A program made the translations under genes and the position numbers. Source: Bacteroidales bacterium (lineage in GTDB: Bacteria; Bacteroidota; Bacteroidia; Bacteroidales; Marinilabiliaceae). From it: a stretch of 64,000 nt of DNA. Positions within the stretch are counted from its first letter, which is position 1. Each line of letters begins with the position of its first letter. Below, in pieces: positions 55,769 to 63,741 of the stretch. Below the pieces are notes generated by a model that saw only the letters and a program-made list of their open reading frames with translations, was not told the origin of the DNA and ran no database searches. The stretch is from the NCBI GenBank assembly GCA_003249255.1, contig QKJP01000026.1, positions 1 to 64,000 on the forward strand. Direction: 5' to 3'.

Positions 55769-56743
55769 ATGGAAGATTATACAAATATAAATTGGGACTC
55801 TATTGCAAAAGGAGTAGCTGGAGAATTATCCCCGGAGGAACTACTACAAATGCAAAATGAGTTAAAAGATGCTCCAGAAGCAGAAAATATTATGAAAGAA
55901 ATAAATGATATATGGGATGCTGTAGAATATGCTGATGAGCTCAAAGAAATCAATACTGACGCCGCATGGATTGCTGTAAAAGAAGACATTAGTCGTAGAT
56001 CAAGGTGGCGTAAAAAACGTACCTTTATTTCCATTGCGGCTACTCTGGTTCTTTTATTGGGGAGTTATCTAACCCTTCATTATTTAGGATTCTACGGGAC
56101 AGAAACTTTGGTTGCCAATAATGGTATTGCAAATGTTGAATTAATTGATGGAACCAAGGTTGATTTAAACATTGGAAGTGAATTAAAATATCCACAAGCA
56201 TTTGATGAAAATGAACGAAGAATTCAATTAAAGGGGGAAGCCTTCTTTAAAGTCGCCCGAGACGAAAATAAACCTTTTGTTATTGAAGCAGGAGATATCG
56301 AAATCAAAGTTTTAGGAACTTCGTTTAATGTAAATACCTATAAAAGAGCTAAAAATTCAATTGTTATTGTTGAAATTGGAAAGGTTTTGGTGACTGCGAT
56401 TGAATCCAGAGATACAGTCGAATTAACCGTAGGAGAAATGGCTGTGTTTAATCCTCAAACCGGAAAATTAGAATTTGCTAAAAACAAAAACTTAAATTAT
56501 AATTCATGGGCTACACGTCAACTTGAGTTTAATAAATCTTCTTTAGATGAGGTCTTTAAAGTTTTGGAAGATGTTTATCATGTAGGAATTGATATTGATA
56601 GCAGTGTCCATTTAGATGAAAAAGTATTAACTGCCTCTTTTAATAATCATTCACTGGAGCATATCTTAAAATCAGTGTGTTTAACTTTTAATTATAACTT
56701 CACTTTGAATGCTGATAAAACTCAAGTTTTGATAAAAAAATAA
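55769..56743 (+). CDS. FecR-family anti-sigma factor
   Basis: A 324-residue single-pass membrane regulator. An N-terminal cytoplasmic domain (about 1-85) binds the sigma factor; one helix (about 86-108, ISIAATLVLLLGSYLTLHY) leads to the periplasmic FecR domain (about 115-220; ELIDGTKVDLNIGSELKYP, RRIQLKGEAFFKVARD, VLGTSFNVNTY) and a C-terminal DUF4974-like part (VFKVLEDVYHVGIDID, LEHILKSVCLTFNYNF). It would hold the preceding ECF sigma inactive until signalled by a partner STN domain. It ends just before a terminator. Confidence 0.93.
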   Translation: MEDYTNINWDSIAKGVAGELSPEELLQMQNELKDAPEAENIMKEINDIWDAVEYADELKEINTDAAWIAVKEDISRRSRWRKKRTFISIAATLVLLLGSYLTLHYLGFYGTETLVANNGIANVELIDGTKVDLNIGSELKYPQAFDENERRIQLKGEAFFKVARDENKPFVIEAGDIEIKVLGTSFNVNTYKRAKNSIVIVEIGKVLVTAIESRDTVELTVGEMAVFNPQTGKLEFAKNKNLNYNSWATRQLEFNKSSLDEVFKVLEDVYHVGIDIDSSVHLDEKVLTASFNNHSLEHILKSVCLTFNYNFTLNADKTQVLIKK

Positions 56744-56769
56744 ATCAATTCAGAGCATGAAATTGTGAC

Positions 56770-56793
56770 AAAAGGCCTCAAAAGGCCTTTTTT
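56770..56793 (+). terminator. Terminator between fecR-like gene and STN protein gene
   Basis: AAAAGGCC TCAA GGCCTTTTTT stem-loop with a T tract, 27 bases past the FecR stop. It separates the regulator pair from its putative partner gene. Confidence 0.8.
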
Positions 56794-56893
56794 ACTTTAA
56801 GAAACGGTTACGATCATATTATGTTAGTTATATTTCATTATATTTATTCGGTAGATAAGATATTGATTCGATAAAACGTAGCCGGAATAAAGA

Positions 56894-58387
56894 ATGAAAT
56901 TTTTTTTCGCTCTTATTTTAATAACTCTATTCATATTTAGTACTTCTAATGAAATAGCTGGTCAAGAATATACTCTTGATTACGAGCATATTACCATTGG
57001 AGACTTTATTGATTCATTGGAAGTAAAAGCAGGAATTAGCGTTTCTTATGATGCCAGTGCTTTTCCTGTTGATAAATACATTTCCATAAAAGTCACCAAT
57101 TTTACGGCAAAAGCTGCACTTGAGAAAATTCTTGAGAAGTATCCTGTTGAGATTTCAGTTTTAGATGGGCAGGTGATTATTCATGAAAAAAAAGGGATTG
57201 ATAAATCTTACGTAACAATTAATGGAACCATATTTAATACAAGGTCTATGGAAGCATTAGACTTGGTAAATATTGCAGTAGATGGTAAATCTATAGGTAC
57301 TGTTAGTAACGAAGATGGAGAGTTTGTGTTTAAATACGCGCGGAATTTAGAAGGTAAGTATTTGATATTTTCACGCTTAGGATTTGATCATCAGGTAATT
57401 GCTATGCCGGGTGTAGATACGACTTTAACAATTGCTTTATCTGAATCCAGCATTCCTATTTCAGAAGTAAAAGTAAGTAACGAAGATGTTAGAAGTATTT
57501 TAAGAAAGACAGTTGAGAACCTTAAAAAAAATTATCCAAATGAGCGGAAGGAATTGATCGGTTTTTTTAGAGAAACTGTTTCTCGAGATAAGGAATATTT
57601 AAATGTCACCGAAGCTTTGATTAGTATTCAGAAAGGAGAATATCAGAACGAATACATCAAAGAGCGTGTTAAATTCATTAAAGGTCGCAAAAAAGATTTT
57701 GGAAATAAGGGTGGGATAGAGTTTAAAGTTCAAGGTGGTCCATTTTTATTTTCGCGGATCGATCCTGTTCGAAATCGTGATTTTTTTCCTGTGTTTGATC
57801 ACCAAATATCGTTTGTTGATGATTTTAATAAATATAAATACGAATATTTTGGAAAAACTATTTTAAATGGGGATGTGGTGCACCGGATCAAATTTTATCC
57901 ACAAAATGATGTCGACGAAATTTATTACACCGGGGAGTTGTTTATACATTCCGAGAGTTATGCCGTTGTTAAAACTTATTATGGTTTAACTAAACCATCT
58001 TTGCGTCGTAGTAAATCTGCCTTTGTGATGAAAGAGAAGGGTAAAATAAAAACAGTACCTGTTACCATTTATTTTACGGTTGATTATAGGCAGCAAGGTG
58101 ATGTGTGGATGCTAAGTAAAGTAAAAGGTAATTTGAAAATGCGTGTTATCAACAGAACCGAGAATGTAAATACACTTTATAATGCCCAGTCTGAATTATT
58201 AATTACGGAAATGAAACCTATGTCGGGCTCAAAATATAAATATTCTGAAACCTTTAAGGAAGCTTACATTTTATCCGACGAAATCAATGCCTCTGATGTT
58301 GATTTTTGGGACGAATACAATATTATTAAGCCCAATCAAACGATAGAAGATGCTTTTCGATTTAAAAAAGCAGATTCTAAAGAGTAA
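56894..58387 (+). CDS. STN / carboxypeptidase-regulatory-domain protein without a TonB barrel
   Basis: A 497-residue exported protein with a signal peptide (FFALILITLFIFSTSNEIAGQ). An STN domain (about 25-85; TLDYEHITIGDFIDSLEVKA, YPVEISVLDGQVIIHEKK) is followed by a CarboxypepD_reg-like Ig domain (about 100-185; INGTIFNTRSMEALDLVNIA, SNEDGEFVFKY, LIFSRLGFDHQ) and a body (about 190-497) that resembles the non-barrel half of DUF5686 proteins (SEVKVSNEDVRSILRKTVE, IYYTGELFIHSESYAVVKTY). STN domains signal to FecR in SusC-type receptors; here no plug or barrel follows, so this is a candidate signal donor that is not a TonB receptor. It is 150 bases beyond the FecR gene. Confidence 0.85.
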   Translation: MKFFFALILITLFIFSTSNEIAGQEYTLDYEHITIGDFIDSLEVKAGISVSYDASAFPVDKYISIKVTNFTAKAALEKILEKYPVEISVLDGQVIIHEKKGIDKSYVTINGTIFNTRSMEALDLVNIAVDGKSIGTVSNEDGEFVFKYARNLEGKYLIFSRLGFDHQVIAMPGVDTTLTIALSESSIPISEVKVSNEDVRSILRKTVENLKKNYPNERKELIGFFRETVSRDKEYLNVTEALISIQKGEYQNEYIKERVKFIKGRKKDFGNKGGIEFKVQGGPFLFSRIDPVRNRDFFPVFDHQISFVDDFNKYKYEYFGKTILNGDVVHRIKFYPQNDVDEIYYTGELFIHSESYAVVKTYYGLTKPSLRRSKSAFVMKEKGKIKTVPVTIYFTVDYRQQGDVWMLSKVKGNLKMRVINRTENVNTLYNAQSELLITEMKPMSGSKYKYSETFKEAYILSDEINASDVDFWDEYNIIKPNQTIEDAFRFKKADSKE

Positions 58388-58443
58388 AGTCGTTGAGTAT
58401 TCTTTTCTCTTTAGAATCAGCCTAATAATTGGTTATTTAAATG

Positions 58444-58683
58444 CTATGCACAATGAACCTGTAAATAATCTATTGTTGACTTTACGGATGTGAATTGTGG
58501 AATTTCATCGTTTTTTATATTCAAATTGAATTTGTTTTCTAAATAAAAAAGAAAACAGTTCATGTCTAATTCATCAACAAACAGTTCATCTTTTAGAGAT
58601 GCGTTTTCACTAATTCTATCCTTAGGCACCCCAGTTTTTCTTAATACTTTGTACAAGTTTCTTCGAATCGCCTTTAAATTCAT
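58444..58683 (-). CDS. Acyl-carrier-protein-like protein lacking the phosphopantetheine serine
   Basis: A 79-residue protein that lines up with E. coli AcpP along its length: NASLKDELFVDELD against NASFVEDLGADSLD, FYLENKFNLNI against MALEEEFDTEI, and TSVKSTIDYLQVHCA against TTVQAAIDYINGHQA. The serine that carries phosphopantetheine (DSL) is replaced by Glu (DEL), so it cannot be a normal carrier. ACP-fold proteins without the serine occur as regulators or assembly partners. It is convergent with the STN gene and 56 bases from it. A cys near the C-terminus is unusual. Confidence 0.7.
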   Translation of the reverse strand: MNLKAIRRNLYKVLRKTGVPKDRISENASLKDELFVDELDMNCFLFYLENKFNLNIKNDEIPQFTSVKSTIDYLQVHCA

Positions 58684-58860
58684 AGTAGTATTTTTTATTG
58701 TTTCTACAGGTATGACAAATTACTTGCATGGTGGACGTACGCAATTATTCATTTTTTTTAAAATAAAATAAGCCGCAAAGTGTAGTGCATTGGATATTAA
58801 TAAATTGTGATGATTTTGGAGATAATTTATTTCAAGAAAACCTATTGTAGTATTCTTAAT

Positions 58861-58868
58861 TATCTTTG
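58861..58868 (+). promoter_or_regulatory. Candidate -7 box of the DUF4494 gene (TATCTTTG)
   Basis: Exact TAnnTTTG, 22 bases before the start codon, with TATTGTAG about 18 bases upstream. Confidence 0.6.
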
Positions 58869-58890
58869 TATTTCATTTAAAAGATAGACA

Positions 58891-59391
58891 ATGCAGAATT
58901 TATTTGAATGTAAAGTTAAATACGAGAAAGTAGATGAGGCTTCAGGGCAACAGAAAAAAGTAAATGAAACTTATTTGATAGATGCCGTTTCTTTTACCGA
59001 AGCTGAGTCCAGAATATACCAGGAAATGGAAAAAATGATTAGTGGCGAATTTGCAGTTACAAATATCAGAAAAGCTAATTATACTGAAATTTTTGATAAT
59101 GAAGATGGTGATAGATGGTTTAAATCAAAAATTTCATTTTTATCCATTGATGAGAAGTCGGGTAAAGAAAAGAAAGTTTCTAATCAAATATTGGTGATGG
59201 CATCTGATATTAAAGATGCTTATGATAAAATTTATCAGGGTATGAACGGCATGACTCTCGATTTTGACGTAAATGCTATCACCGAAAGTCCGATATTGGA
59301 TTTCTTTTCATATTTTGGAGAAGATACCGACGAGATTCCAGCTCATTTAAAACCCCTGTCAGAGTTTGAAAATAGAGAAGAAGTTGAATAA
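58891..59391 (+). CDS. DUF4494 family protein
   Basis: A 166-residue soluble protein of the Bacteroidota DUF4494 family. Two repeats of the same plan: LFECKVKYEKVDEASGQQKK with VSFTEAESRIYQEM (about 3-55), and WFKSKISFLSIDEKSGKEKK with ASDIKDAYDKIYQGM (about 70-130). The family is known only from genomes and its function is not established. The tail is acidic. It has its own promoter and terminator, so it is a single-gene unit. Confidence 0.85.
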   Translation: MQNLFECKVKYEKVDEASGQQKKVNETYLIDAVSFTEAESRIYQEMEKMISGEFAVTNIRKANYTEIFDNEDGDRWFKSKISFLSIDEKSGKEKKVSNQILVMASDIKDAYDKIYQGMNGMTLDFDVNAITESPILDFFSYFGEDTDEIPAHLKPLSEFENREEVE

Positions 59392-59401
59392 TTTGAATAT
59401 A

Positions 59402-59434
59402 AAGTCCTTTAGAAATAAAGGACTTCTTTCTTTC
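59402..59434 (+). terminator. Terminator after the DUF4494 gene
   Basis: AAGTCCTTT / AAAGGACTT stem with a six-base loop and a pyrimidine-rich tail, about ten bases past the stop. Confidence 0.75.
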
Positions 59435-59458
59435 TCGAATTTTTTCATTTAGAATAGT

Positions 59459-59466
59459 TATATTTG
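59459..59466 (+). promoter_or_regulatory. Candidate -7 box of the DUF5362 gene (TATATTTG)
   Basis: Exact TAnnTTTG, 27 bases before the start codon. Confidence 0.55.
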
Positions 59467-59493
59467 GGTATAACCTAAAATTAAAGAAATACA

Positions 59494-59952
59494 ATGGAAA
59501 ATTCTATCGACATTCAAGAAGAGATAAGTTTAAAACTTAATCTCAATTCACAAAATTTACTCCGAATTGCATCCAAATGGTCGCGCTTTTTAGGAATAAT
59601 TGGTTTTATTGGAAGCGGTTTTATTGCCTTAATGGCTTTTTCAATGGGAACTATTATGTCGGCGCTTGATTCTGCCACAGGTTCGATGATTGGATTGGCT
59701 CCTAGTTTATTATTAACCATAACATATTTAGTAATAGGGGGCGTATATTTTGTTTTATCTTATTTTTTATTCCAATTTGGAAATAAGGCCAAAGAGGCAG
59801 TCGAAAATAAAGATGAAATGGTTCTTGAAAAATCGATTTTGAACTTGAAGCAATTCTTTATGATTAATGGGATTATCATTATTGTGTACTTTGGCTTAAT
59901 CGTATTAATGTTTTTAGCTGCGATTGCTTTTGGAATAGGAAGTATGTTATAA
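59494..59952 (+). CDS. DUF5362-like membrane protein
   Basis: A 152-residue protein with about four hydrophobic segments: FLGIIGFIGSGFIALMAFSMG, LLLTITYLVIGGVYFVLSYFLF, IIIIVYFGLIVLMFLAAIAFG and the turn between. It fits the Bacteroidota DUF5362 family of small membrane proteins with unknown function. The N-terminal 30 residues are cytoplasmic and basic at the end. It is a single-gene unit with its own promoter and a hairpin after it. Confidence 0.7.
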   Translation: MENSIDIQEEISLKLNLNSQNLLRIASKWSRFLGIIGFIGSGFIALMAFSMGTIMSALDSATGSMIGLAPSLLLTITYLVIGGVYFVLSYFLFQFGNKAKEAVENKDEMVLEKSILNLKQFFMINGIIIIVYFGLIVLMFLAAIAFGIGSML

Positions 59953-59985
59953 TTTCAGGATTCATTATTTACACTTATATAACTG

Positions 59986-60012
59986 AAAGTCGCTTTGTAG
60001 AGCGGCTTTTTG
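59986..60012 (+). terminator. Terminator after the DUF5362 gene
   Basis: AAAGTCGCT / AGCGGCTTTTT stem-loop, one internal mismatch pair, followed by T. Confidence 0.65.
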
Positions 60013-60169
60013 TTTATATAAGACTTTGTAGTCTGTTATTTAGAATGAACTATTTTTAGATTTTTAAGTTATTGTAAACTTGATTGTTGATTTTGTTATT
60101 ATTTAGAATGCTCCCCGTTAATAAAAGATAAAAAGATCTCAAAATATTGCAAGTTGTTTATTAAAGGTA

Positions 60170-60177
60170 TATATTTG
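60170..60177 (+). promoter_or_regulatory. Candidate -7 box of the second ECF sigma gene (TATATTTG)
   Basis: Exact TAnnTTTG, 41 bases before the start codon, with TTGTTTA about 16 bases upstream. Confidence 0.55.
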
Positions 60178-60217
60178 TTCAACAAAGCATTTAAAAACAC
60201 AATAAAAACTATCAGTT

Positions 60218-60718
60218 ATGTCTACAGCACAATTCAATACACATTTGATGTCTTTACAAGATAAGCTGTTATATTTTGCATTAAGTTTGACTGCAAATGA
60301 TGAGGATGCTCGTGATTTATTACAGGAAACAACCTTAAAAGCACTTACATATAGGGAGCAATTTGTTAATAATACCAATTTTAAAGCATGGATTTTTACC
60401 ATCATGAAAAATACCTTTATTAACAACTATAGAAGAGTACAAAAAACAAGAAGCACCTTTGATAGCACCGAAGATGCCATAAGAGCAGCTTATAAAAGTA
60501 ATTATTCATCAGAAACTCCTGAGAATGTTTTTGCAGTCAAGGAGATGAACCAAAAGGTTGAAATGTTGGATGATGATTTTAGAATTCCTTTTAAAATGCA
60601 TACCCAAGGGTTTAAGTATAAGGAAATTGCAGAAGAATTAGATTTACCGATAGGAACGGTGAAAAGTCGAATCTTCTTTACTCGGAAAAAGCTTCAAGGA
60701 ATGCTTGAAGGCAAATAA
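60218..60718 (+). CDS. ECF RNA polymerase sigma factor, stand-alone
   Basis: A 166-residue ECF sigma factor. Region 2: LLYFALSLTANDEDARDLLQETTLKAL and FKAWIFTIMKNTFINNYRR (about 15-75). Region 4: FRIPFKMHTQGFKYKEIAEELD and LPIGTVKSRIFFTRKKLQ (about 120-160). It is of the widespread Bacteroidota type that has no adjacent anti-sigma gene: neither neighbour is a regulator. Control probably lies at its own promoter, which looks like a normal housekeeping box, or at an unlinked factor. Confidence 0.93.
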   Translation: MSTAQFNTHLMSLQDKLLYFALSLTANDEDARDLLQETTLKALTYREQFVNNTNFKAWIFTIMKNTFINNYRRVQKTRSTFDSTEDAIRAAYKSNYSSETPENVFAVKEMNQKVEMLDDDFRIPFKMHTQGFKYKEIAEELDLPIGTVKSRIFFTRKKLQGMLEGK

Positions 60719-60744
60719 TATTTGATGAGGTTTTGTGAAAATGT

Positions 60745-60780
60745 GCCGGTGTAGGGGAAACCTTATACCGGCTTATTTCT
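60745..60780 (+). terminator. Terminator after the second ECF sigma gene
   Basis: GCCGGTGTAGG / CCTTATACCGGC stem with a five-base loop followed by TTATTTCTT. The rest of 60719-61067 has no gene; it holds a phrase of the GGCACAAAAGCACAG / CTCTGTGTTG repeat style near 60918-60985. Confidence 0.7.
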
Positions 60781-61067
60781 TTAAACTTGTTTAATATTAG
60801 TAACTTCATAAACTGTTGAGAGACTTAAGTGAGCTTAATGTGATTAATTGGAATATGTTTTATTAATCATATGGTTTGTATTAATGTATCTGCGTTTTCA
60901 CGCATAATTTTTAACCAAGGCACAAAAGCACAGTATTTATGAAGTAAAAGCATAATGCTCTGTTTCACATAATCTCTGTGTTGATGTTTTTTTAACGTTA
61001 TGCTAAGTAATTTGCATGATGTGTAATGGTTGACATTTAAGAGTGTATTGAAATAACTTAAGGGTGT

Positions 61068-61793
61068 ATGAACAAATTAGCATTTATCACCGGAAGTACG
61101 AAAAGGATAGGTAAACATTTAGCAGAAGTGTTAGCAAAAAATGGCTATAGTTTAATCCTACATTATAATACGAGCGATTTAAAAGCACGAATTTTGGCTC
61201 GTGATTTAGAAATATCCTTTCCGCAGCAACATTTCTATACATCTGGGTTTGATTTGAGTAATTGGAAATTATCTGGAGCGTATTTTAGAAATTTGGTTAA
61301 GAAATTTCCAGTGCCCAATCTTATTATTCATAACGCTAGCGAATATCTTTCCGGTAAGATGCGAGAAACATCTATTGAAATGATGGAAAAGATGATGGGG
61401 ATTCATTTTTTTTCTCCTTTTTTTATTTCTCAAGAGTTTGTGAAACTAACTGATCGGGGAGAAGTAATTGCTATTGTTGATGCTCAAGTAGTAGGCAATG
61501 ATACATCTCACGCAGCTTATTTAGCATCAAAAAAGAGTCTAACAGATTTTATTAAAATGAGTGCTGTAGAATGGGCGCCAAATTTCAGAGTGAATGGAAT
61601 TGCTCCCGGTCCGGTTCTTCCACCTGAGAATTCTGAAAGTGAATATTTTAATCAAGTAGTTAATAATACACCACTTAAAAGTCAAGTCTCACTTGAATCG
61701 ATTTCTAGCGCAGTACTCTATTTGATCAACAATAAATCTGTTACTGGGCAGATCATGTTTTGTGATTCAGGTCAGCATTTAATTCAAAAGTAA
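61068..61793 (+). CDS. folM: Pteridine reductase-like SDR (FolM/PTR1 type)
   Basis: A 241-residue short-chain dehydrogenase. The NADPH loop is TGSTKRIGK (about 8-16), the TGxxxRxG form seen in pteridine reductases, not the usual TGxxxGxG. The catalytic region is VDAQVVGNDTSHAAYLASKK (about 138-157): Asp in place of the SDR Ser, then Tyr and Lys, as in the PTR1 triad. The end ITGQ-like VTGQIMFCDSGQH is also typical. It would reduce dihydromonapterin, dihydrobiopterin or dihydrofolate. The following genes (folX-like, folK-like) support a pterin role. It starts the operon. Confidence 0.85.
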   Translation: MNKLAFITGSTKRIGKHLAEVLAKNGYSLILHYNTSDLKARILARDLEISFPQQHFYTSGFDLSNWKLSGAYFRNLVKKFPVPNLIIHNASEYLSGKMRETSIEMMEKMMGIHFFSPFFISQEFVKLTDRGEVIAIVDAQVVGNDTSHAAYLASKKSLTDFIKMSAVEWAPNFRVNGIAPGPVLPPENSESEYFNQVVNNTPLKSQVSLESISSAVLYLINNKSVTGQIMFCDSGQHLIQK

Positions 61794-61820
61794 ATTATAT
61801 TTGTAAATGTATTGCTTAGC

Positions 61821-62183
61821 ATGGGAAAAATAAAGATCAAAAACTTACTAATAAGGAGCTATGTTGGTTTTAATCAGCATGAAGTTGGTAAGAAACAAGA
61901 TGTGTTGTTGAATGTTGAAATTGTTTACGATTCTTCCCTTGAGGAGAAAAGTGATCAACCTGAGGATGCATTAGATTATCGTACTATCACAAAAACTATC
62001 ATAGATCAAGTAGAAAAGAGTCGTTTTAACCTGATTGAGGCATTGGCAAGGATGGTCTTAGAATTGTTGATGGAAAATTCCCGGGTTCAAAGTGCAGAAG
62101 TTGAAATTGATAAACCCCATGCTTTGAGGTATGCCGAAAGTGTATCAGTAACCTTAAGTGCTCTAAGAGATGATGTTAAGTAA
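61821..62183 (+). CDS. folX: Dihydroneopterin triphosphate 2'-epimerase / dihydroneopterin aldolase-family (FolX-like)
   Basis: A 120-residue tunnelling-fold enzyme, the exact length of E. coli FolX. Motifs match FolX more than FolB: IKIKNLLIRSYVGF, KKQDVLLNVEIVY, EDALDYRTITKTIIDQVE, NLIEALARMVLEL and EVEIDKPHALRYAESVS (about 95-111). FolX converts dihydroneopterin triphosphate to the monapterin epimer; FolB makes 6-hydroxymethyl-dihydropterin. The ATG at 61821 (MGKIKIKNL) is used; a TTG three codons upstream is less likely. It lies 27 bases after folM and overlaps folK by 11 bases. Confidence 0.8.
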   Translation: MGKIKIKNLLIRSYVGFNQHEVGKKQDVLLNVEIVYDSSLEEKSDQPEDALDYRTITKTIIDQVEKSRFNLIEALARMVLELLMENSRVQSAEVEIDKPHALRYAESVSVTLSALRDDVK

Positions 62184-62565
62184 TAATGAAGTAATCGTTG
62201 GATTAGGATCAAATATCGATCCTGATAATAATATAGAATTGGCATTGGATAACCTAATAGACGTTTTCGATGTTATTAAAGTTTCTGATTTGGTAAGAAC
62301 CAAGCCAATAGGAATTACAAATCAAGCTGACTTTATAAATGGAGCGGTTTTATTAAAAACCGGTTTTACCAACGAAAAAGTAAAAATGATTTTGAAAGAC
62401 ATTGAAAATCGTTTGGGTAGAGATCGGAGTGCACCTAAATATGGCCCTCGAACCATTGATCTGGATATTGTGGTGTGGAATGGGAATGTGGTTGACCCGG
62501 ATTTTTATAGCAGGGATTTTGTGCGTTCATCCGTTCAACAATTATTAGGGCGAGTGCGCGAATAG
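62173..62565 (+). CDS. folK: 6-hydroxymethyl-dihydropterin pyrophosphokinase-like (FolK)
   Basis: A 130-residue HPPK-fold protein. It has GLGSNIDPDNNIELAL at the N-terminus and the signature YGPRTIDLDIVVWNG (about 95-109) that binds ATP and magnesium. It is shorter than the usual ~160 residues: the C-terminal part ends soon after the signature. HPPK normally pyrophosphorylates 6-hydroxymethyl-dihydropterin for folate. Two adjacent start codons (62170 and 62173) are possible. It ends one base before the convergent flavodoxin gene. The canonical folK may be elsewhere. Confidence 0.82.
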   Translation: MLSNNEVIVGLGSNIDPDNNIELALDNLIDVFDVIKVSDLVRTKPIGITNQADFINGAVLLKTGFTNEKVKMILKDIENRLGRDRSAPKYGPRTIDLDIVVWNGNVVDPDFYSRDFVRSSVQQLLGRVRE

Positions 62566-63045
62566 TTATTCTTGCATATTTTGAACTATGAAATCTATTT
62601 CTGCCTTATTTATTTTAGAAATGTTATCAGTAGCACCAATCGTTTTTTTAACTAATATTTTTTCGAAGAAGTTCATTTTATCCACTAAAAACTCATAACC
62701 TGGAAGGACTATGAACTTGGCGTGTTTTAGTATTTTTTCCGGCAATGATTTTGCGATTTGGTCTTGAGCAATTTTTGATTTTTCCATACAACACACAAAT
62801 ATTCCGAGTTGCTTAGTTAATAGAATGTTTAAATGTTTTTTACAAAAGTTAGTGGTTTTTTTGTGTGTGACTCCCATATGAATTGAGCATCCCAATATAA
62901 TTTGGTCATACTTATCAATTGATTTTAGCTGATGATGTTTTAGGTTGATTAAGTCTACTTCGGTATTTGTTAAATGTGCTGCAATTGTATGTGCCAGTTT
63001 TTCGGTTGTGCCGTGCTTGGAAATATAGATAATAGCCGTTCTCAT
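62566..63045 (-). CDS. Flavodoxin-domain protein, HemG-like
   Basis: A 159-residue flavodoxin-fold protein. The FMN phosphate loop is ISKHGTTEKLAHTIA (about 8-22, variant of T/SxTGxT). Later motifs IILGCSIHMG and GIFVCCMEKSK match the flavodoxin_5 / HemG group that includes menaquinone-dependent protoporphyrinogen oxidase. Heme synthesis is possible but not shown; other flavodoxin_5 proteins are of unknown role. It lies five bases downstream of the GNAT gene, likely one operon, and abuts folK tail to tail. Confidence 0.78.
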   Translation of the reverse strand: MRTAIIYISKHGTTEKLAHTIAAHLTNTEVDLINLKHHQLKSIDKYDQIILGCSIHMGVTHKKTTNFCKKHLNILLTKQLGIFVCCMEKSKIAQDQIAKSLPEKILKHAKFIVLPGYEFLVDKMNFFEKILVKKTIGATDNISKINKAEIDFIVQNMQE

Positions 63046-63050
63046 TTTCT

Positions 63051-63515
63051 TTAGTTTCTTTTTTGCAAATAGATTAATGATTGATTTTCTGTAATCGTTT
63101 CCGTTTTAATCCTGCTATAGCCCATGTGCTGATACAGTCCCAAGTTTTTTTCATCCTTATGTCCGGTAAATAATTCGTACACAGAACACGAATTGAATGG
63201 TTGCTCAATGGTCTTCAAAAGTTGTTTGCCATATCCTTTGTTTTGGTATTCGGGATGAACAATCAATCGGCCTATATAGCAGATGTTGTTTTTTTCAAAA
63301 GCTCTTACACTTCCTATGATGGAATCATTAATCTTCAATTTAAGGAAAAGATTTTTTGCATAATCTTGAAGGATTGATTCATAGCTTTGAGCCAGAGGTG
63401 GGATGTCAGTAGTATTATAACGTTCTCCAACTTCTTTGTAACATGTTTTTTGCAGCTTTAGAATTTCTGATAAATCTTCTCTTGTTGCAACATCAATTTT
63501 TATGGCTTCAGTCAT
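63051..63515 (-). CDS. GNAT-family N-acetyltransferase
   Basis: A 154-residue GNAT enzyme. Core strands and the acetyl-CoA loop are IGRLIVHPEYQNKGYGKQLL (about 78-97, with QNKGYGK as the pyrophosphate loop) and CSVYELFTGHKDEKNLGLYQ, then MGYSRIKTE. The substrate is not evident. It is the first gene of a two-gene minus-strand unit with the flavodoxin; its promoter would be in 63516-63600. Confidence 0.85.
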   Translation of the reverse strand: MTEAIKIDVATREDLSEILKLQKTCYKEVGERYNTTDIPPLAQSYESILQDYAKNLFLKLKINDSIIGSVRAFEKNNICYIGRLIVHPEYQNKGYGKQLLKTIEQPFNSCSVYELFTGHKDEKNLGLYQHMGYSRIKTETITENQSLIYLQKRN

Positions 63516-63741
63516 CTTTAGTGTGCATTGATTTTTCTATGACCATTGAAGATACGTATTTGTGTTTTATTTTACTAATGAACAATGGATCAAATTAATT
63601 TAAACTATTGGAGTTGAGTAATAATATTTGATTACTAAAGATAATCCGGGTGTTTATTCATATAGGGTTGTAATCAATTTAAATGTCTGCTAACTAGAAG
63701 TATCTAGTTAAGAACTTTGCATAACCAAACCAACCTATTTT

